64,000 nucleotides of DNA from Effrenium voratum (GCA_963377175.1 CAUJNA010001524.1:124001-188000); one strand, 5' to 3'; shown: positions 19,683 through 30,466, counted from the stretch's first letter. Notes: generated by a model not told the origin, from the letters alone. Numbers and translations: made by a program.

Positions 19683-20963
19683 ATGACCAAGATGCTGATG
19701 CTTGCCTCGCTGGCAGTGCTTGCTGTGGGCACGTCCGATGAAGCCGCAAGTGAAGCGGTTTGCGTGTCCGACCAGCCCGTGATGAAGGGCTGTGGGGCGG
19801 AGTGCTTCGGCAACAGCGACCTAGCATCTTGCTCAGCCGACTGCCTGGAGCAGAAGGGTGAAAGCTCGGTCTGTGCTCAGTGCTTTGGTCCCAAGATCCA
19901 GTGCTCCATCGAGAAGTGCATGGACAAGTGCAGCGACGAGTATGACCTCACTGGGGACTGCCAGGCTTGCGTGATGGAGACGTGCAACTTTGCCGCGTCT
20001 TGTGCCCCCGGCGCTTGCGTGTCCGACCAGCCTGTGATGAAGGGCTGTGGGAAGGAGTGCGTCGGTACCAGCGACCTTGCATCTTGCTCAGCCGACTGCC
20101 TGGAGCAGAAGGGTGAAAGCTCGGTCTGTGCTCAGTGCTTTGGTCCCAAGATCCAGTGCTCCATCGAGAAGTGCATGGACAAGTGCGGGGACGAGTTTGA
20201 CGTCACTGGGGACTGCCAGGCTTGCGTGATGGAGACGTGCAACTTTGCCGCATCTTGTGCCCCCGGCAAGTCTGCACCGGCACCAGTGGATGCTTCTTTT
20301 CTGAAGGAGCTCGTCGCCCTTGCCAAGGCAAAGGATCCTGTTGTCGAGCCTGCGTCGGTTTGCATGTCCGACAAGCCTGTGATGAAGGGCTGTGGGGCGG
20401 AGTGCCTCGGCAACAGCGACCTAGCATCTTGCTCAGCCGACTGCCTGGAGCAGAAGGGTGAAAGCTCGGTCTGTGCTCAGTGCTTTGGTCCCAAGATCCA
20501 GTGCTCCATCGAGAAGTGCATGGACAAGTGCAGCGACGAGTATGACCTCACTGGGGACTGCCAGGCTTGCGTGATGGAGACGTGCAACTTTGCCGCGTCT
20601 TGTGCCCCCGGCGCTTGCGTGTCCGACCAGCCTGTGATGAAGGGCTGTGGGAAGGAGTGCGTCGGTACCAGCGACCTCGCATCTTGCTCAGCCGACTGCC
20701 TGGAGCAGAAGGGTGAAAGCTCGGTCTGTGCTCAGTGCTTTGGTCCCAAGATCCAGTGCTCCATCGAGAAGTGCATGGACAAGTGCGGGGACGAGTTTGA
20801 CCTCACTGGGGACTGCCAGGCTTGCGTGATGGAGACGTGCAACTTTGCCGCATCTTGTGCCCCCGGCAAGTCTGCACCGGCACCAGTGGATGCTTCTTTC
20901 CTGAAGGAGCTCGTCGCCCTTGCCAAGGCAAAAGACCCTTCCAGCAAGATGTTGTACCCATAG
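19683..20963 (+). CDS. secreted cysteine-rich four-module protein, intronless
   Basis: 426 residues from the ATG at 19683. An in-frame ATG at 19632 would add 17 residues ahead of the signal peptide, so the inner start is preferred. MTKMLMLASLAVLAVGTS is a signal peptide. Four modules of about 85 residues follow, starting near 19761, 20016, 20361 and 20616, each with 14 cysteines (such as VMKGCGAEC, LASCSADCLEQKG, QCSIEKCMDKC, GDCQACVMETC). Modules 2 and 4 are followed by a Pro/Ala linker and a helix (SFLKELVALAKAKDP). The two halves are a 600-bp tandem duplication, nearly identical in DNA. The even cysteine number and signal peptide suggest a disulfide-rich secreted or lumenal protein. Function unknown, and I recognise no named family. 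The gene has no introns and lies within an LHC intron on the same strand. Confidence 0.85.
   Translation: MTKMLMLASLAVLAVGTSDEAASEAVCVSDQPVMKGCGAECFGNSDLASCSADCLEQKGESSVCAQCFGPKIQCSIEKCMDKCSDEYDLTGDCQACVMETCNFAASCAPGACVSDQPVMKGCGKECVGTSDLASCSADCLEQKGESSVCAQCFGPKIQCSIEKCMDKCGDEFDVTGDCQACVMETCNFAASCAPGKSAPAPVDASFLKELVALAKAKDPVVEPASVCMSDKPVMKGCGAECLGNSDLASCSADCLEQKGESSVCAQCFGPKIQCSIEKCMDKCSDEYDLTGDCQACVMETCNFAASCAPGACVSDQPVMKGCGKECVGTSDLASCSADCLEQKGESSVCAQCFGPKIQCSIEKCMDKCGDEFDLTGDCQACVMETCNFAASCAPGKSAPAPVDASFLKELVALAKAKDPSSKMLYP
19757..20958 (+). repeat. 600-bp tandem duplication inside the cysteine-rich gene
   Basis: Positions 19757-20357 and 20357-20958 match almost base for base. Inside each, a 255-bp module is itself repeated. 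Differences are few and include synonymous changes (agcgacctt and agcgacctc), which suggests recent duplication or ongoing homogenisation. Confidence 0.9.
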
Positions 20964-22088
20964 GCACGTATTTTTTTTCGAGTTTGGTTTCAGAATTCCA
21001 GTTTGGCCGCTTTGGGGTACACGGCGCATGTTCACAGCACTGTGACCTTTGAGTGACAAGCTGTGGCGCCAATCCAGACATTAAAGTACAGCAAAGTCCA
21101 GGTATCCAGTGGCGGTTTTTTGGCAGACTTAGGTGCTGAAGGGTTTTTTGATGCCAAGAAGGGCTGAATATCCAAACATCCGCCAGCTGGGCAGCTGGCA
21201 AGCACAGCTTATTTATGGCGAGCGTGGCTAAGGGCGCTTCTGCACGCTTTTGCGGCGCCGAGGCGTCGGCGGCGAGGTATAAATCTTTCGCCCAATTCAG
21301 TTGGCAGCTCATCTACAAGCATGGGTGTGCAGACAGATTATCCGCGGTTTCAAAAGGGTCAGGGCGGCTGAACACGAGAAGGGCGCGACTTTTCTCTCTG
21401 AAAGGCCACAAATCGACTTGGTCTTGCAGGGGTGGAGTTTCATTGCTCGAGGTGGCCTGGAGGATCATCGTTTTTCAAGAACCATTTTGCGAGCTTTTTG
21501 TTGGATTTCAAAGGTAATTGTCTACTGGATCTCAACAACCCCATCCTGCACATGGCAAGATGCTTAGGACCATGTTTTTTGTTTGTTCCCAGCAGAAGCA
21601 ACCAAGCAAAATAAGGCAAACCAACAACGTCATAGCATCATACTAATGACTAACCCAACGCAATTACTCTCTCATCAAAGCAACACAACTAAGCCTGGAT
21701 TCAAAATGCTTGGAAGCTTCTGGTAAACTTGTTGGTTCTCAAGGTCCCGGAGGGAATGACCCCGTTAAACCATCCAAGGTTTCCTTAGGGAACCAGAACG
21801 GTTCAATCCCAACACCCTGACTCGTCATTCCCGGATCGCTATCCCGAGTAGAATGCGCTTCGGATCGCTGGTTCAGAATTGGACGCTTTTCGTCAGCCCC
21901 CAAAGAGGGGACACCCCTCCAAAAGGGAGCACTGAACGCCAAGAAGGCCTTAGTCATTGGCCCCAATGAGGCTTTTTCCGGAATCGGCCCTTTGGGGGAA
22001 TCGGCCCACAAATAGGAACAATCCGCCTGTGGCAGAGCTTCTGCTCCGTTGCGCTCCCGACTGCACAAATGGCCTGGACGCGTCCCCT
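20964..22088. other. 3' part of LHC intron 4 / flank of the cysteine-rich gene
   Basis: No second gene is visible. No AATAAA stands close to the stop of the cysteine-rich ORF, as is usual in dinoflagellates. The plus ORFs at 21215-21567 overlap in three frames and are not convincing. Confidence 0.45.
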
Positions 22089-22214
22089 AAAGGGGCAGCA
22101 GGTACGTCAGGTAAGTCGTAAGCCTGGTGAGATAACCCGCAAAAGCGAATGGTCACAAGTCTCATTTTAGTGGGTTTGTCTCACCAAACCAACTTAAGTA
22201 CCCGATCGCCCCTT
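22089..22214 (+). repeat. family-C small element in LHC intron 4
   Basis: It opens aaaggggcagcaggtacgtc and closes taagtacccgatcgcccctt. The outer AAGGGGC and GCCCCTT, and the inner GGTAC and GTACC, are inverted. The interior is shared with the copies at 15064-15190 and 25560-25675. Confidence 0.75.
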
Positions 22215-22390
22215 GAAGTCAGGACATTTCTAGACTCAAGCTTCCCCCTTGCTGAATTTCCTTCTCCTTGGGGGAAGCTGCTCTCTTCGAACCCCGATGG
22301 CCTAACTTTTTTCTATGCCAACGGTAGGGCCTCTGGTTCAAGCATCCAGGGCCATCTATTTTCCAACAAGGACACCTATGCTTGAACCAC

Positions 22391-22418
22391 TACTACTACC
22401 TACCTACCTACCTACCTA

Positions 22419-22477
<59 letters not shown>

Positions 22478-22487
22478 ACTACCTACT
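22391..22487 (+). repeat. CCTA / CCTG microsatellite
   Basis: Tetranucleotide (CCTA)n changes to (CCTG)n and back. It lies inside LHC intron 4 about 100 bp before the acceptor. Confidence 0.95.
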
Positions 22488-22588
22488 ACAAACTACCTTG
22501 GCAGCAATGAGGAACACCGCCTTCTTCCACTTCAAGTCAAGACTCTCGGCCTAGGATCGCCCAACTTTTGCCCAACTTTCCACGGCAG

Positions 22589-22660
22589 GAGCTGAACAAC
22601 GGGCGCTTCGCCATGTTCGCCACCTCGGGGATCCTGGCGGCGGAGCTGCTCACCGGCAAG
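22589..22660 (+). CDS. LHC protein exon 5 (third transmembrane helix)
   Basis: The exon follows ccacggcag and reads ELNNGRFAMFATSGILAAEL, ending LLTGK, in phase 0 at both ends. ELNNGRFAM is the third-helix signature of LHC proteins, with Glu and Asn chlorophyll ligands. Joined to exon 4 it gives DMRNK-ELNNGRFAM, the continuous family motif. The donor is GC (gcgagg). The family normally continues with an Asp-Ala...Gln segment, so at least one more exon must follow. I did not find it. The five exons add to 143 residues. A typical mature LHC of this type is about 170 or longer. Confidence 0.88.
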
Positions 22661-24741
22661 GCGAGGAGAGCGGGTGGCTCGGGCGGGCGCGTGGCCCTTT
22701 TGCGTTTTTCCCCAACAGCTGAAAGCTTTGGGGTCTCAGCCCACATAGGCTCCGGGGTGGTCCGGGGCGGCCCTGAGGTAAGGTTTTGCGAGGGTTCCGC
22801 CACGAGGGTTCCACGAGGTCTGTTGGGGATAACACCTGAGCTTATTTTGTTTGGCCCCCCTAAGAGAAAGACATACAGGGATATATACATATGAGGTTCG
22901 GCCGGGAGCCTACATTTAGGTCGGACATGGGGGAAGTCACTCAAATTCCAACAGCAAGCCAGGAAACGCGCACTTCAATTTTTCCTTGCCCTCTTGAAAC
23001 AACGCTCGTAATTTGACCGGGGTTGGAGGGAACCCTTTTTTGGGGTGGTTAAAAAGGGAGCCATATCAGTTTTGGGGTGAACACACACATTTGGTTCCAT
23101 GGTCACGAAATCCTTGTACCTGGGTTTAGTAGTGGACAGGACCCTCAGGGATTTTACATAGGCAACCATTGCAAGGAATTCTTTTCAGAAACCTCTTTCG
23201 GTCCTTTGGTTGGTTTTCAAGGGACCCAAAAGGACGCGTTACCATTGTGCAGGTCCTGTGCTGAGACCCCATAAGGAGGGATCTGTAGGATTAGGGACCG
23301 GGTGGGTTTCCCTTTGAACCATTCAAGGAAGAAATGAAGTGCGCTCAACGGGAAGCCACTAGTTCTGCTGGTTCTCAGCAAGGAATGACAGGGTTTTGAC
23401 ACAAGAAACGTTTTTTAGGGGTCATTCCCTCAGGGACCCTGCTGAGCGCCAGCAAGTAGTGGGTTGAAGAGATTAAGAGTGGGCACCTGTGGCGAGTTGT
23501 TCAGATCTGACAGATCTAACATCGAACCGGCTCCTTTTTGTGTCAAGAGCTGTAGTTTGGGTGAGTGACATATCAGAAATCACCTTTTGGGTCATTTGCA
23601 AAGGCATTCTTTGTTAGGGCGACGTGCAAAAAGCGGCTATAAACGGATCATAGGGGGATTTTGTTTTAAAGCGCCTGGGACTTTTTGTTGATTTCACGTT
23701 CAGGTTTCCTAGCGCGGTAGCATGCGCTGGAGCGAGCCATCTCTGCAATTCTTTCTTTTGGACACTCCATATTCTGGAGGCGGCCGCTTTGGGCCTGAAG
23801 GGACCATTGGGCCGTTTTTTTCTTCTTCTGCGGTACCCTCGGAAGAATTTTGGTTTGAATCGGGCCCCTGAAACTGAGAAGGCCGTAGGCAAGCCCATCT
23901 TCCTATCCCAGAGGCACGCGCAAACCTGAGAGGATCGCGAGGAATTTGGGAAGGGTTTAACTTCACACGTGAAGTTTTGTCTTTTTCTTGGGGGAGTCCC
24001 TTATGTGGGTATGGGTGAAAATGAGTCATCACCAAAACATGGACGGCAGGTTTTAGTCCATTTTCCCATCTACCAGGCTTCCCTTCACACCCCATTTCAG
24101 ATTGGCGAATGATACCGTTGGGTGAGACATGGCACAATTCTCCCATGGTTTCATCCATCTACTTCCACCCTGCCAAGAAACAACCTGGAGTGGTCCCTCA
24201 CCCTTTAAACTGAACCCGCAAAAAGCACTCACCCAACATTCAACACGTGTCCTCCGTGCCAGACTGCAGCGCAACAGCTTGGACTGTGAGGCCGGCAGCT
24301 GGCAGGTGGCATCAAACCCGGAGAGATGAAGCACCCTGCTGTCCAACAGGATTCCCCATTTTTTTTCCTTTGGGTGGTTTTAAACATCACTTGGGTGAGT
24401 TGAACGTGAGTCCTCTTGTTGCGGTGACGTGTAGTAACATAGAACCCACCAGAAAGTCCCTTGAGGAAACTTGTTTGGCAGGACCTCTCAGGCAGTTTTC
24501 ATGTTAGTGGAGAGTAAGGGATATTTCCAAGCATAAATGGGCGCCGACCAATGGATATTGCCCAACTTGCATGAAGGGTGGAAGCAGGACAACCCCGTCG
24601 AAGGACCTGCTTACTTGGGGGTTGCTAGAGGCGAGCATGGACCCCCTCGTAGGGCAACCGTGGCCATAGTCCACTTGAGCTTTGATTGCCATGGGTAACT
24701 TTTCCCCATCTACTGGGAAACTATCGTCTTTTAAGGCTTGT
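22661..24741. other. no gene seen; probable intron or intergenic
   Basis: Short ORFs overlap on both strands without one frame standing out. The expected last LHC exon was looked for here and not found. Confidence 0.4.
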
Positions 24742-24801
24742 CTAGTGGAAATATCTACTTTCCCCATCTAGAGGAAATATCCCATTTAGTGGGAATCTAG
24801 T

Positions 24802-24990
24802 GGGTTTTCTGCCATGGTCATCCATGTAAAGGAGCTTTTGATCAACCCGCATATCTTCAGCAGCGGCCAGGCGTCTCACGGGCGCGAGTACAAATTTTCC
24901 GCGGTGTGATACGCGGGCGACCGGGCTCCCCGCAAGACCGAAAGCAAAATCGGGCCGCGCGAGGTCATAGTTGCGCTTGTATGTTAGCAC
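24802..24990 (-). CDS. possible minus-strand coding fragment
   Basis: From an ATG at 24990 the minus frame reads MLTYKRNYDLARPDFAFGLA and later KLLYMDDHGRKP. It is mixed and protein-like over about 60 codons and then fades. It could be a retroelement remnant or an exon of a minus-strand gene. No domain is recognised. Confidence 0.3.
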
Positions 24991-24996
24991 TCATAT

Positions 24997-25095
24997 GGCT
25001 GTGGCTCAAAAATAGGTACTCAAAATGGAACCTTAGTAAATGGAACCATGGACTAGACCCTGCGTAACCCTAGCTCTGTAATCTTGATCCACACC
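24997..25095 (+). repeat. family-A small element
   Basis: It starts ggctgtggctcaaaaatagg and continues with the family interior (ccttagtaaatggaacc, ccctgcgtaaccc). The right terminus is degenerate. Confidence 0.65.
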
Positions 25096-25559
25096 CGTTT
25101 CGGTAAGGGCGTTTTTCTAGAAGGCCATTTTTTTTCTCACGGATAGATCCTTTGATCCACCTCAGTATCACGAATAATAGCCGGGTTGCTTCATGTCGGC
25201 TTTGTTTGAACCGTGCCATGCCTCTGAAACTCATCAACATCATCATTATCATCGTCATGTGCAAAAGATCATGGTGCCCTGATAGTTGTTGCGTGATCGG
25301 ATGCTCCTTAATCAAGAACTATCGCACATACTTGCAAAGACATTGGCCTGATGTAGCCTAGCTTTGGCCTGCAACCGTGGTGCTTTTGTTAATTTCATCA
25401 TTTCGCACCCGTGTTGCAGAACCCATCCAAAAGCGGCAAGGCTTGTTGTTGAGTGGGATTTCCATGTCCATTCGCACCTGGTATGTGACCACTTTGCATG
25501 TATATATATATATATATCTATTGTATGGCCATCCCTTGTTTATTTGTGTGGGGTACTTA

Positions 25560-25675
25560 AAGGGGCATTGTACTTAGCAAGTGGGTAACAACCATGGTTG
25601 TAGCCCACTTCGGAGACGTATACCCATGGCTTTTGTGGGGTAACCAGCGCTTATTACGCGCTTACCTGACGTAAG
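25560..25675 (-). repeat. family-C small element, inverted
   Basis: Its reverse complement runs from cttacgtcaggtaagcgc to gtacaatgcccctt and follows the family-C order, including the accatggtt centre. A TA microsatellite lies just upstream (25498-25518). Confidence 0.75.
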
Positions 25676-26370
25676 CTCCATAGGTTCCCATGCATTCGGC
25701 CGATGTCCCATCCGAGGTCCGATCTGATCGCAGCCAGCTGGCTGGGCCCCCGATGGGTTTCGCTGAAAGCTTTGGGCGTCTGATGGCTTTGGGGCCTAGA
25801 CCCTTCTCTGTGGTATGTTGGGAAACCTAAGGAACTCATTCTGAATGGGTCGGACGCCAAAGGAAACACACAGCAAACCCCAGCCCAAAACCACTCTGAG
25901 ATCTCCACATCGCTTCTTTTCCTTCGAGATCCCAGTTTCCAGCGAGGTGGCGATATCCAGACTTCTGCGCCAAGCTGCAGGCGTGCAGCCAGTTGCCGTT
26001 GGCTCTGGGTTGCCCTGGCGCAACAGCTGGGGGTCTTTTTTAGGAAAGATTTGCCCATTTTGGGGTGGGTGCACCTCCATATTAGTCTATTTTAGTGGGG
26101 ATTGGGATAATCACTCGGGGGTACGGGGTTTTGACCCGCGGCCATTTCTTGTCGTGCCTCTCTCTTTTTGAGTTGGTACCCTTTTTCTTTCCCTTTGAAA
26201 GGACTCTCAACAGGAAACCCTTCACGATCCGGTTTCGGAAGGCCTTCCGCTCCTGTTTTCAAGGCCCGGGGGCCTTGTTTTAGCCCAGAAGAAGAAAGCA
26301 AGTGGTACCAAAGCCAAGCACAAGCAAAGGCACGGGGCCCTGGAGGTGCTTCGTTTGCATGCCGCGTCCC

Positions 26371-26534
26371 TCCCACGTCAGCTGCTGGGATCGGAGCGGG
26401 ACGATCGCCCGATCCAACGCCTCGATGCCTCGGATCCAGCGCCAGGAGCGCTTCGCAGAGGCCTGGGCGGCGACACAGGCGCCGCCCGAGGCCGAGGTGG
26501 AGCTGCGGAGCTTCGAGACCCACGCGGAGGTCTG
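26371..26534 (+). CDS. putative exon, unknown
   Basis: A GC-rich island after the acceptor cacgtcag (ends near 26380). The chosen frame reads RFAEAWAATQAPPEAEVELR followed by SFETHAEVW. It is acidic and Ala-rich with no stop. Two other frames are open but give Arg/Gly-rich low-complexity sequence. The exact 5' edge and donor are uncertain. A GGAT microsatellite follows at 26605. No family is recognised. Confidence 0.45.
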
Positions 26535-26997
26535 GGACGGGGACGGACGGCGACGAGGGCGGGGGTTTGGGGTGGGGAGAGGTCGGTGAGGCACATGGAT
26601 CCGGATGGATGGATGGATGGATCCGGATGAGGTGGGCGGTTGCGGAGAGGCAACTGGATCTGGATCTGGATGAAAGGTGATATTTGAATGGTGGAAGCAA
26701 CTGCAGAAGTTTGTCCATCAGGGCTTTGGCCTGCTGAGATGACAAGGATGGGAATTTCACATTGGTGTACAGAAAAGGTTCTGTGTGCAAGCATGCGTCC
26801 TCCTCCTGGCTAGAGGAGCATTTTACAAGTTGAGTTGGCAGGCAGGTGTCGTTATTTTAACGGCCCAAAAGAGAGCACGCCCGTACACCAAGGGGAAAAG
26901 ACCTGTTGATGCTGACCTTTCCGGAGTTTCCATTTGAAAGCACCGTCCAAAGAGTTCCTTAGGCTCATTTTCAGGCTCTCCGGACTTTTCGGTGAAT

Positions 26998-27114
26998 GCC
27001 TGACCAACCAACCAACCAACCAACCAGCCAGCCAGCCAGCCAACCAACCAACCAACCAACCCACCCACCCACCAACCCACCAACCAACCAACCAACCAAC
27101 CCACCAACCAACTG
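26998..27114 (+). repeat. CCAA / CCAG tetranucleotide repeat
   Basis: (CCAA)n, (CCAG)n and (CCCA)n blocks run for about 115 bp. ORFs across it are translated repeat. Confidence 0.95.
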
Positions 27115-27145
27115 GTCACAGAGAGCCCAACCCACCCGCAAAAAG

Positions 27146-27213
27146 GCTGGGCTCAAAATAAAACAGCTGGGGTGACGCAGGTTTTAGTCTTTGGCTAACT
27201 TTGAGCCACAGCC
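27146..27213 (-). repeat. family-A small element
   Basis: It starts ggctcaaaataaaacagctg and ends actttgagccacagcc, which are inverted termini. It abuts the family-B element beginning at 27218. Confidence 0.65.
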
Positions 27214-27217
27214 AAAT

Positions 27218-27357
27218 GAGCCACAATCAAAGCCAGGGTAGATGAAGGTTAAGGGACAATCCCCTTGCCATAAATAGCTGCGGACTTCCGCCTTCATTCT
27301 TGAAGCATGGTTCTGGGAGTACGACCACATTTTTGCACCGGGTTTCGATTTTGAGTC
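27218..27357 (+). repeat. family-B small element
   Basis: It starts gagccacaatcaaagccagg and ends cgggtttcgattttgagtc. The interior is shared with 17812-17952 and 37318-37458. Confidence 0.7.
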
Positions 27358-27371
27358 AAATGTCTTTCGCC

Positions 27372-27426
27372 GGAGGCGATGGCGGGCCGCGAGGTGCCGG
27401 AGTGCTTCCGAGCGCTTTGGAGCATG
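27372..27426 (+). CDS. possible short exon
   Basis: After gccggag the frame reads AMAGREVPECFRALWS within a GC-rich patch and then meets a stop. It is listed only because composition and frame differ from the flanks. Confidence 0.25.
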
Positions 27427-29849
27427 TGACTTCTCACGGCAGCTGTCGTTTGCGTGCCAGGCTCAGGTTTATTTTGTCTATGGGCTCAGCAATAAGCATC
27501 TTTATTTTTTTGAGTTGGGCGGCCAAAGCTGCAAGTTGGGCGGCCAAAGCTGCAGAGCTTCCGAAGTGAAGGGAACAACATTGTTTGGACTCACCCAGCT
27601 GCCATCCAAAGCTGAGAGTCGCGTTTGACATTATTTTACATTTAATGTGTTTTTTTTGACTATGGACCAGACACAGATATGAGTTTTGGTTGCCGGCGGC
27701 AAAAGCTGAGGTAGATCTATATACTGTAGTGATGGCACCGACAGTGATTATGCTTACCAAATTATCATCAGCTGGGAGTCACTCCCTGTCGTCCACTTCT
27801 ATGATTGTTTGGGTGGTGGGGTCCCTGAAAATGAGGAGTCATGGCGTGATGTGGCTCATATGGTTAGCAGCTTCGGCACGCGGCAGTGGCTTTCGGCCTG
27901 GTAGAAGCGAGACTGTCCTTCGGAAAACACGTAGTTTTGACCCTGCCTCAGCCAGCTTCTTTGACCAATCCGTTGCACGAGGAGTTGAGCAAGACATTGC
28001 AAGGAAACATACCACGCCGTGCAACTCCTGCTTTAGCAGGAACCAGGATTCTGGTTGATTCAGGGGGGGAGATATATTCAAGAGGAGCTCCATGGCAAAA
28101 CAGCCCCATATTCATCAAAGTTGCGTAGTCTGGGGTCGAACACTTCGACTGCGTTTTCTTAGCACACCTGTCTTATGGCTCCGACAGATGGACGAATTGA
28201 GGCACGTCAAATGGCAGCCGAAGGGGGCTACCAGGCAGGTTCCAGCTTGCACCAACTGAAAGTCATGCTTGTTACCCATTTACTTGATTGCTATGGGTTG
28301 GCTCTTTAGAATCTAACTTCCCGGAAAATCAAGGGCTTTCCATTTGACCCACACAAAGTTGTCTTTTTTATTGCACTCAACGGCAACCAAGTTTAGGGTC
28401 AGCTTGTGAATGCTGCCGAGCCTGCGTTCGTCACCTGCTGGACTCAAAGTACCGCCCAAATCAATCCAAACCGCACCAATCCAAGCCAAGTAGGCGGCCT
28501 CGCACATGGGCCCGGAAGGTTCGCGGGCCAGAAGCGCCTGGAATTCGGCCCTTCGGCGCATGCTTCGTGCCACGAGAAGCGATGGAACTCAAGTCGAAGC
28601 TAAGTGAGCCAAGTGAGCCGTTGGCCATGTCAGCTTTTCATGGGTGGGATCGACTTCTGTAATCACCAGCCCTTTTTGCGTGCCTTTCAGGGGAAACATG
28701 ATTGAAACCACGGAACAAACACCAGGTAGGCTCTCTTGCCAGGTACAGCTCGACTCAACGGGTCCTCTTCGTTCGAGCGCTCGAAGGTTCCCGACGTAGA
28801 CAAACAGCCCTGATTTTTTGCCTTCAGTATATAAGAATATTTTTTCCCACAAACATGAATCTGGTCCTGGACAGTTTTCCTCTTGAAAAGAGCCTTATTT
28901 ATGTCAATGGGTGGGACGATATACATTTTGCGCATACAGGCAAATCTAAAGCCCCCACCACGGGCACCCTTGGAAGACTATATAATCGGTGCCCTTCCAT
29001 GCTTGCCAGGCTGCAATGGCTTCCCTTGCGAGTTGGCTCTGAATCCTGAATCTGTGAAACGAGACGTGGTTCGACATGTGGTTCTTGCGGTTCGAGGGAA
29101 GTCGTCATTTACGCAGATGAGAGTTATGGACGATTTCGGATGAAATCTTGAAGTATTGCAAGTAGGAAACAAGTGAAGCCCTATAATGGTGGTTGGTTTA
29201 CTTGCAATCTCGGTTGCCCAGACCATCAGCAAGCAACATGGCGGTACGAACATCGCCGATAACTCGGCTTCGCACGATGTACAGACTTTCCATGCCGCAC
29301 CGCCGGCCCTTGCGTTATGTGCGAGAATTGATCATGTACACCCCCTAAACCAGAGAAAAGGGATTTTTTGCAACCCGGGAATGGGCGTGTTTGCACGCCC
29401 CCCCTACTCGTACTAACCCATGCGGCCTTCAAACGGTACCACGCACTGGCAGTCGGCCCGGCCTCGGCCCCCGTTCCCTGCCGGGGCGCAGCGCGAGCGA
29501 GCCAGCGCTGCCATCTTTCAAGCTGGATCGCGCGGAGAAAGCGGACGTGGGTGAATCTCAAACTCGGCAAGCCGGTCACACAATGGCTTGTTTCTGGTGG
29601 TTTCCCCTTGCCCGCTGAAGGGAATCCACCATTTTGAGAAACTCCCATATGAGCAAAGTGACACAGACTGGACGACTGTTGTTAGCTTGGCGAGGATGAG
29701 ACGGGAGCTCAGATTTCCCAGCAGGAGGCCCACCCAAGTTGGTGGACACCCAAACCCCCCCAAACTCAAACCTCCCCAAACCCCCCCAAACCCCACCCCA
29801 CGGCTTTCCCAACCGAGCCGAGGTCTTCGCTCGAAATGTTCGAAGCCAG
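27427..29849. other. no firm gene; two weak coding candidates
   Basis: A plus frame ending near 28126 (ILVDSGGEIYSRGAPWQNSP) and a minus frame at 28573-28313 (CEAAYLAWIGAVWIDLGG) are protein-like but unsupported by splice sites. A C-rich CCCCCCAAAC tract lies at about 29753-29805. Confidence 0.3.
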
Positions 29850-29922
29850 GCTTCACGCCGGAGGAGGCCGAGGCGGTGCTGCAGCAGGCGGCCGCTTGGC
29901 GCAACAGCCGTTGCCCCTGCAG
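29850..29922 (+). CDS. putative internal exon with EF-like acidic helix
   Basis: It is bounded by gaagccag and a GT donor (gtggcgag) after ctgcag. The frame reads FTPEEAEAVLQQAAAWRNSR and ends in a CPC motif. This is an amphipathic helix with strong coding composition. No family is recognised. It is the rare case in this window with a canonical GT donor. Confidence 0.5.
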
Positions 29923-30118
29923 GTGGCGAGCGCCTTATTGCCCATGTGTTTGCCCATAAAACAGATGGGCGTGGGTCAAAAGAACATCCCCATTAAAAAA
30001 ACACAGATTTCAGTCCATGTTTCGATGACGGAAAGCGCTTCTTGAAGCGCTGGGAGTTAGTGTACGAAGTTGTGGGGGGGGGGGGTAACCTCGTTCCGGG
30101 AGATTTGCAGGTCTGGTC

Positions 30119-30159
30119 AGCCGAAAAATACTCCCAAAAAATGGGAGTATTTTTTGGAG
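30119..30159. other. hairpin sequence, copy 1
   Basis: The phrase aatactcccaaaaaatggga, followed by gtatt, is a perfect 10-bp stem with a short A loop. An almost identical copy is at 30432-30466. Confidence 0.75.
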
Positions 30160-30431
30160 CACTTTCTGCCACCGCAAGGCTGGTTTTTGGTGTTTTTCCC
30201 TGTGTTTTTCGCGCTTTTTCGTCGACGCTGCCTATCATGTCTGACCTTTTCGTCTGTGGCTCTCGCGGGCCAAAAAGCGTGCCAGTTTTACATCATTTTA
30301 CTTTGCTTCCGGCCTCGCCGGACTTGGGCGCACAAGGGGTGCCGGGGATGCAGGGGATGCCGGGGATGCAGGGGATGTCGCTTGTTTTGGAAGTTTTTGT
30401 GGTGGTCGGCGATGCTGGGGATGTCGCAGGA

Positions 30432-30466
30432 AAAATACTCCCATTTTTTGGGAGTATTTTTTGGAG
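30432..30466. other. hairpin sequence, copy 2
   Basis: The phrase aatactcccattttttggga, followed by gtattttttggagc, repeats the hairpin of copy 1 with its flank (ttttttggagc). The loop is inverted (T instead of A). Confidence 0.75.

Noticed and set aside
22661..26370. Search for the final LHC exon after helix 3
   Set aside because: No frame with the expected Asp-Ala...Gln continuation and splice sites could be found.
29226..29648. Minus-strand ORF of 140 codons overlapping plus ORFs in a GC-rich patch
   Set aside because: Three frames are open and none is favoured. There is no splice or motif support.
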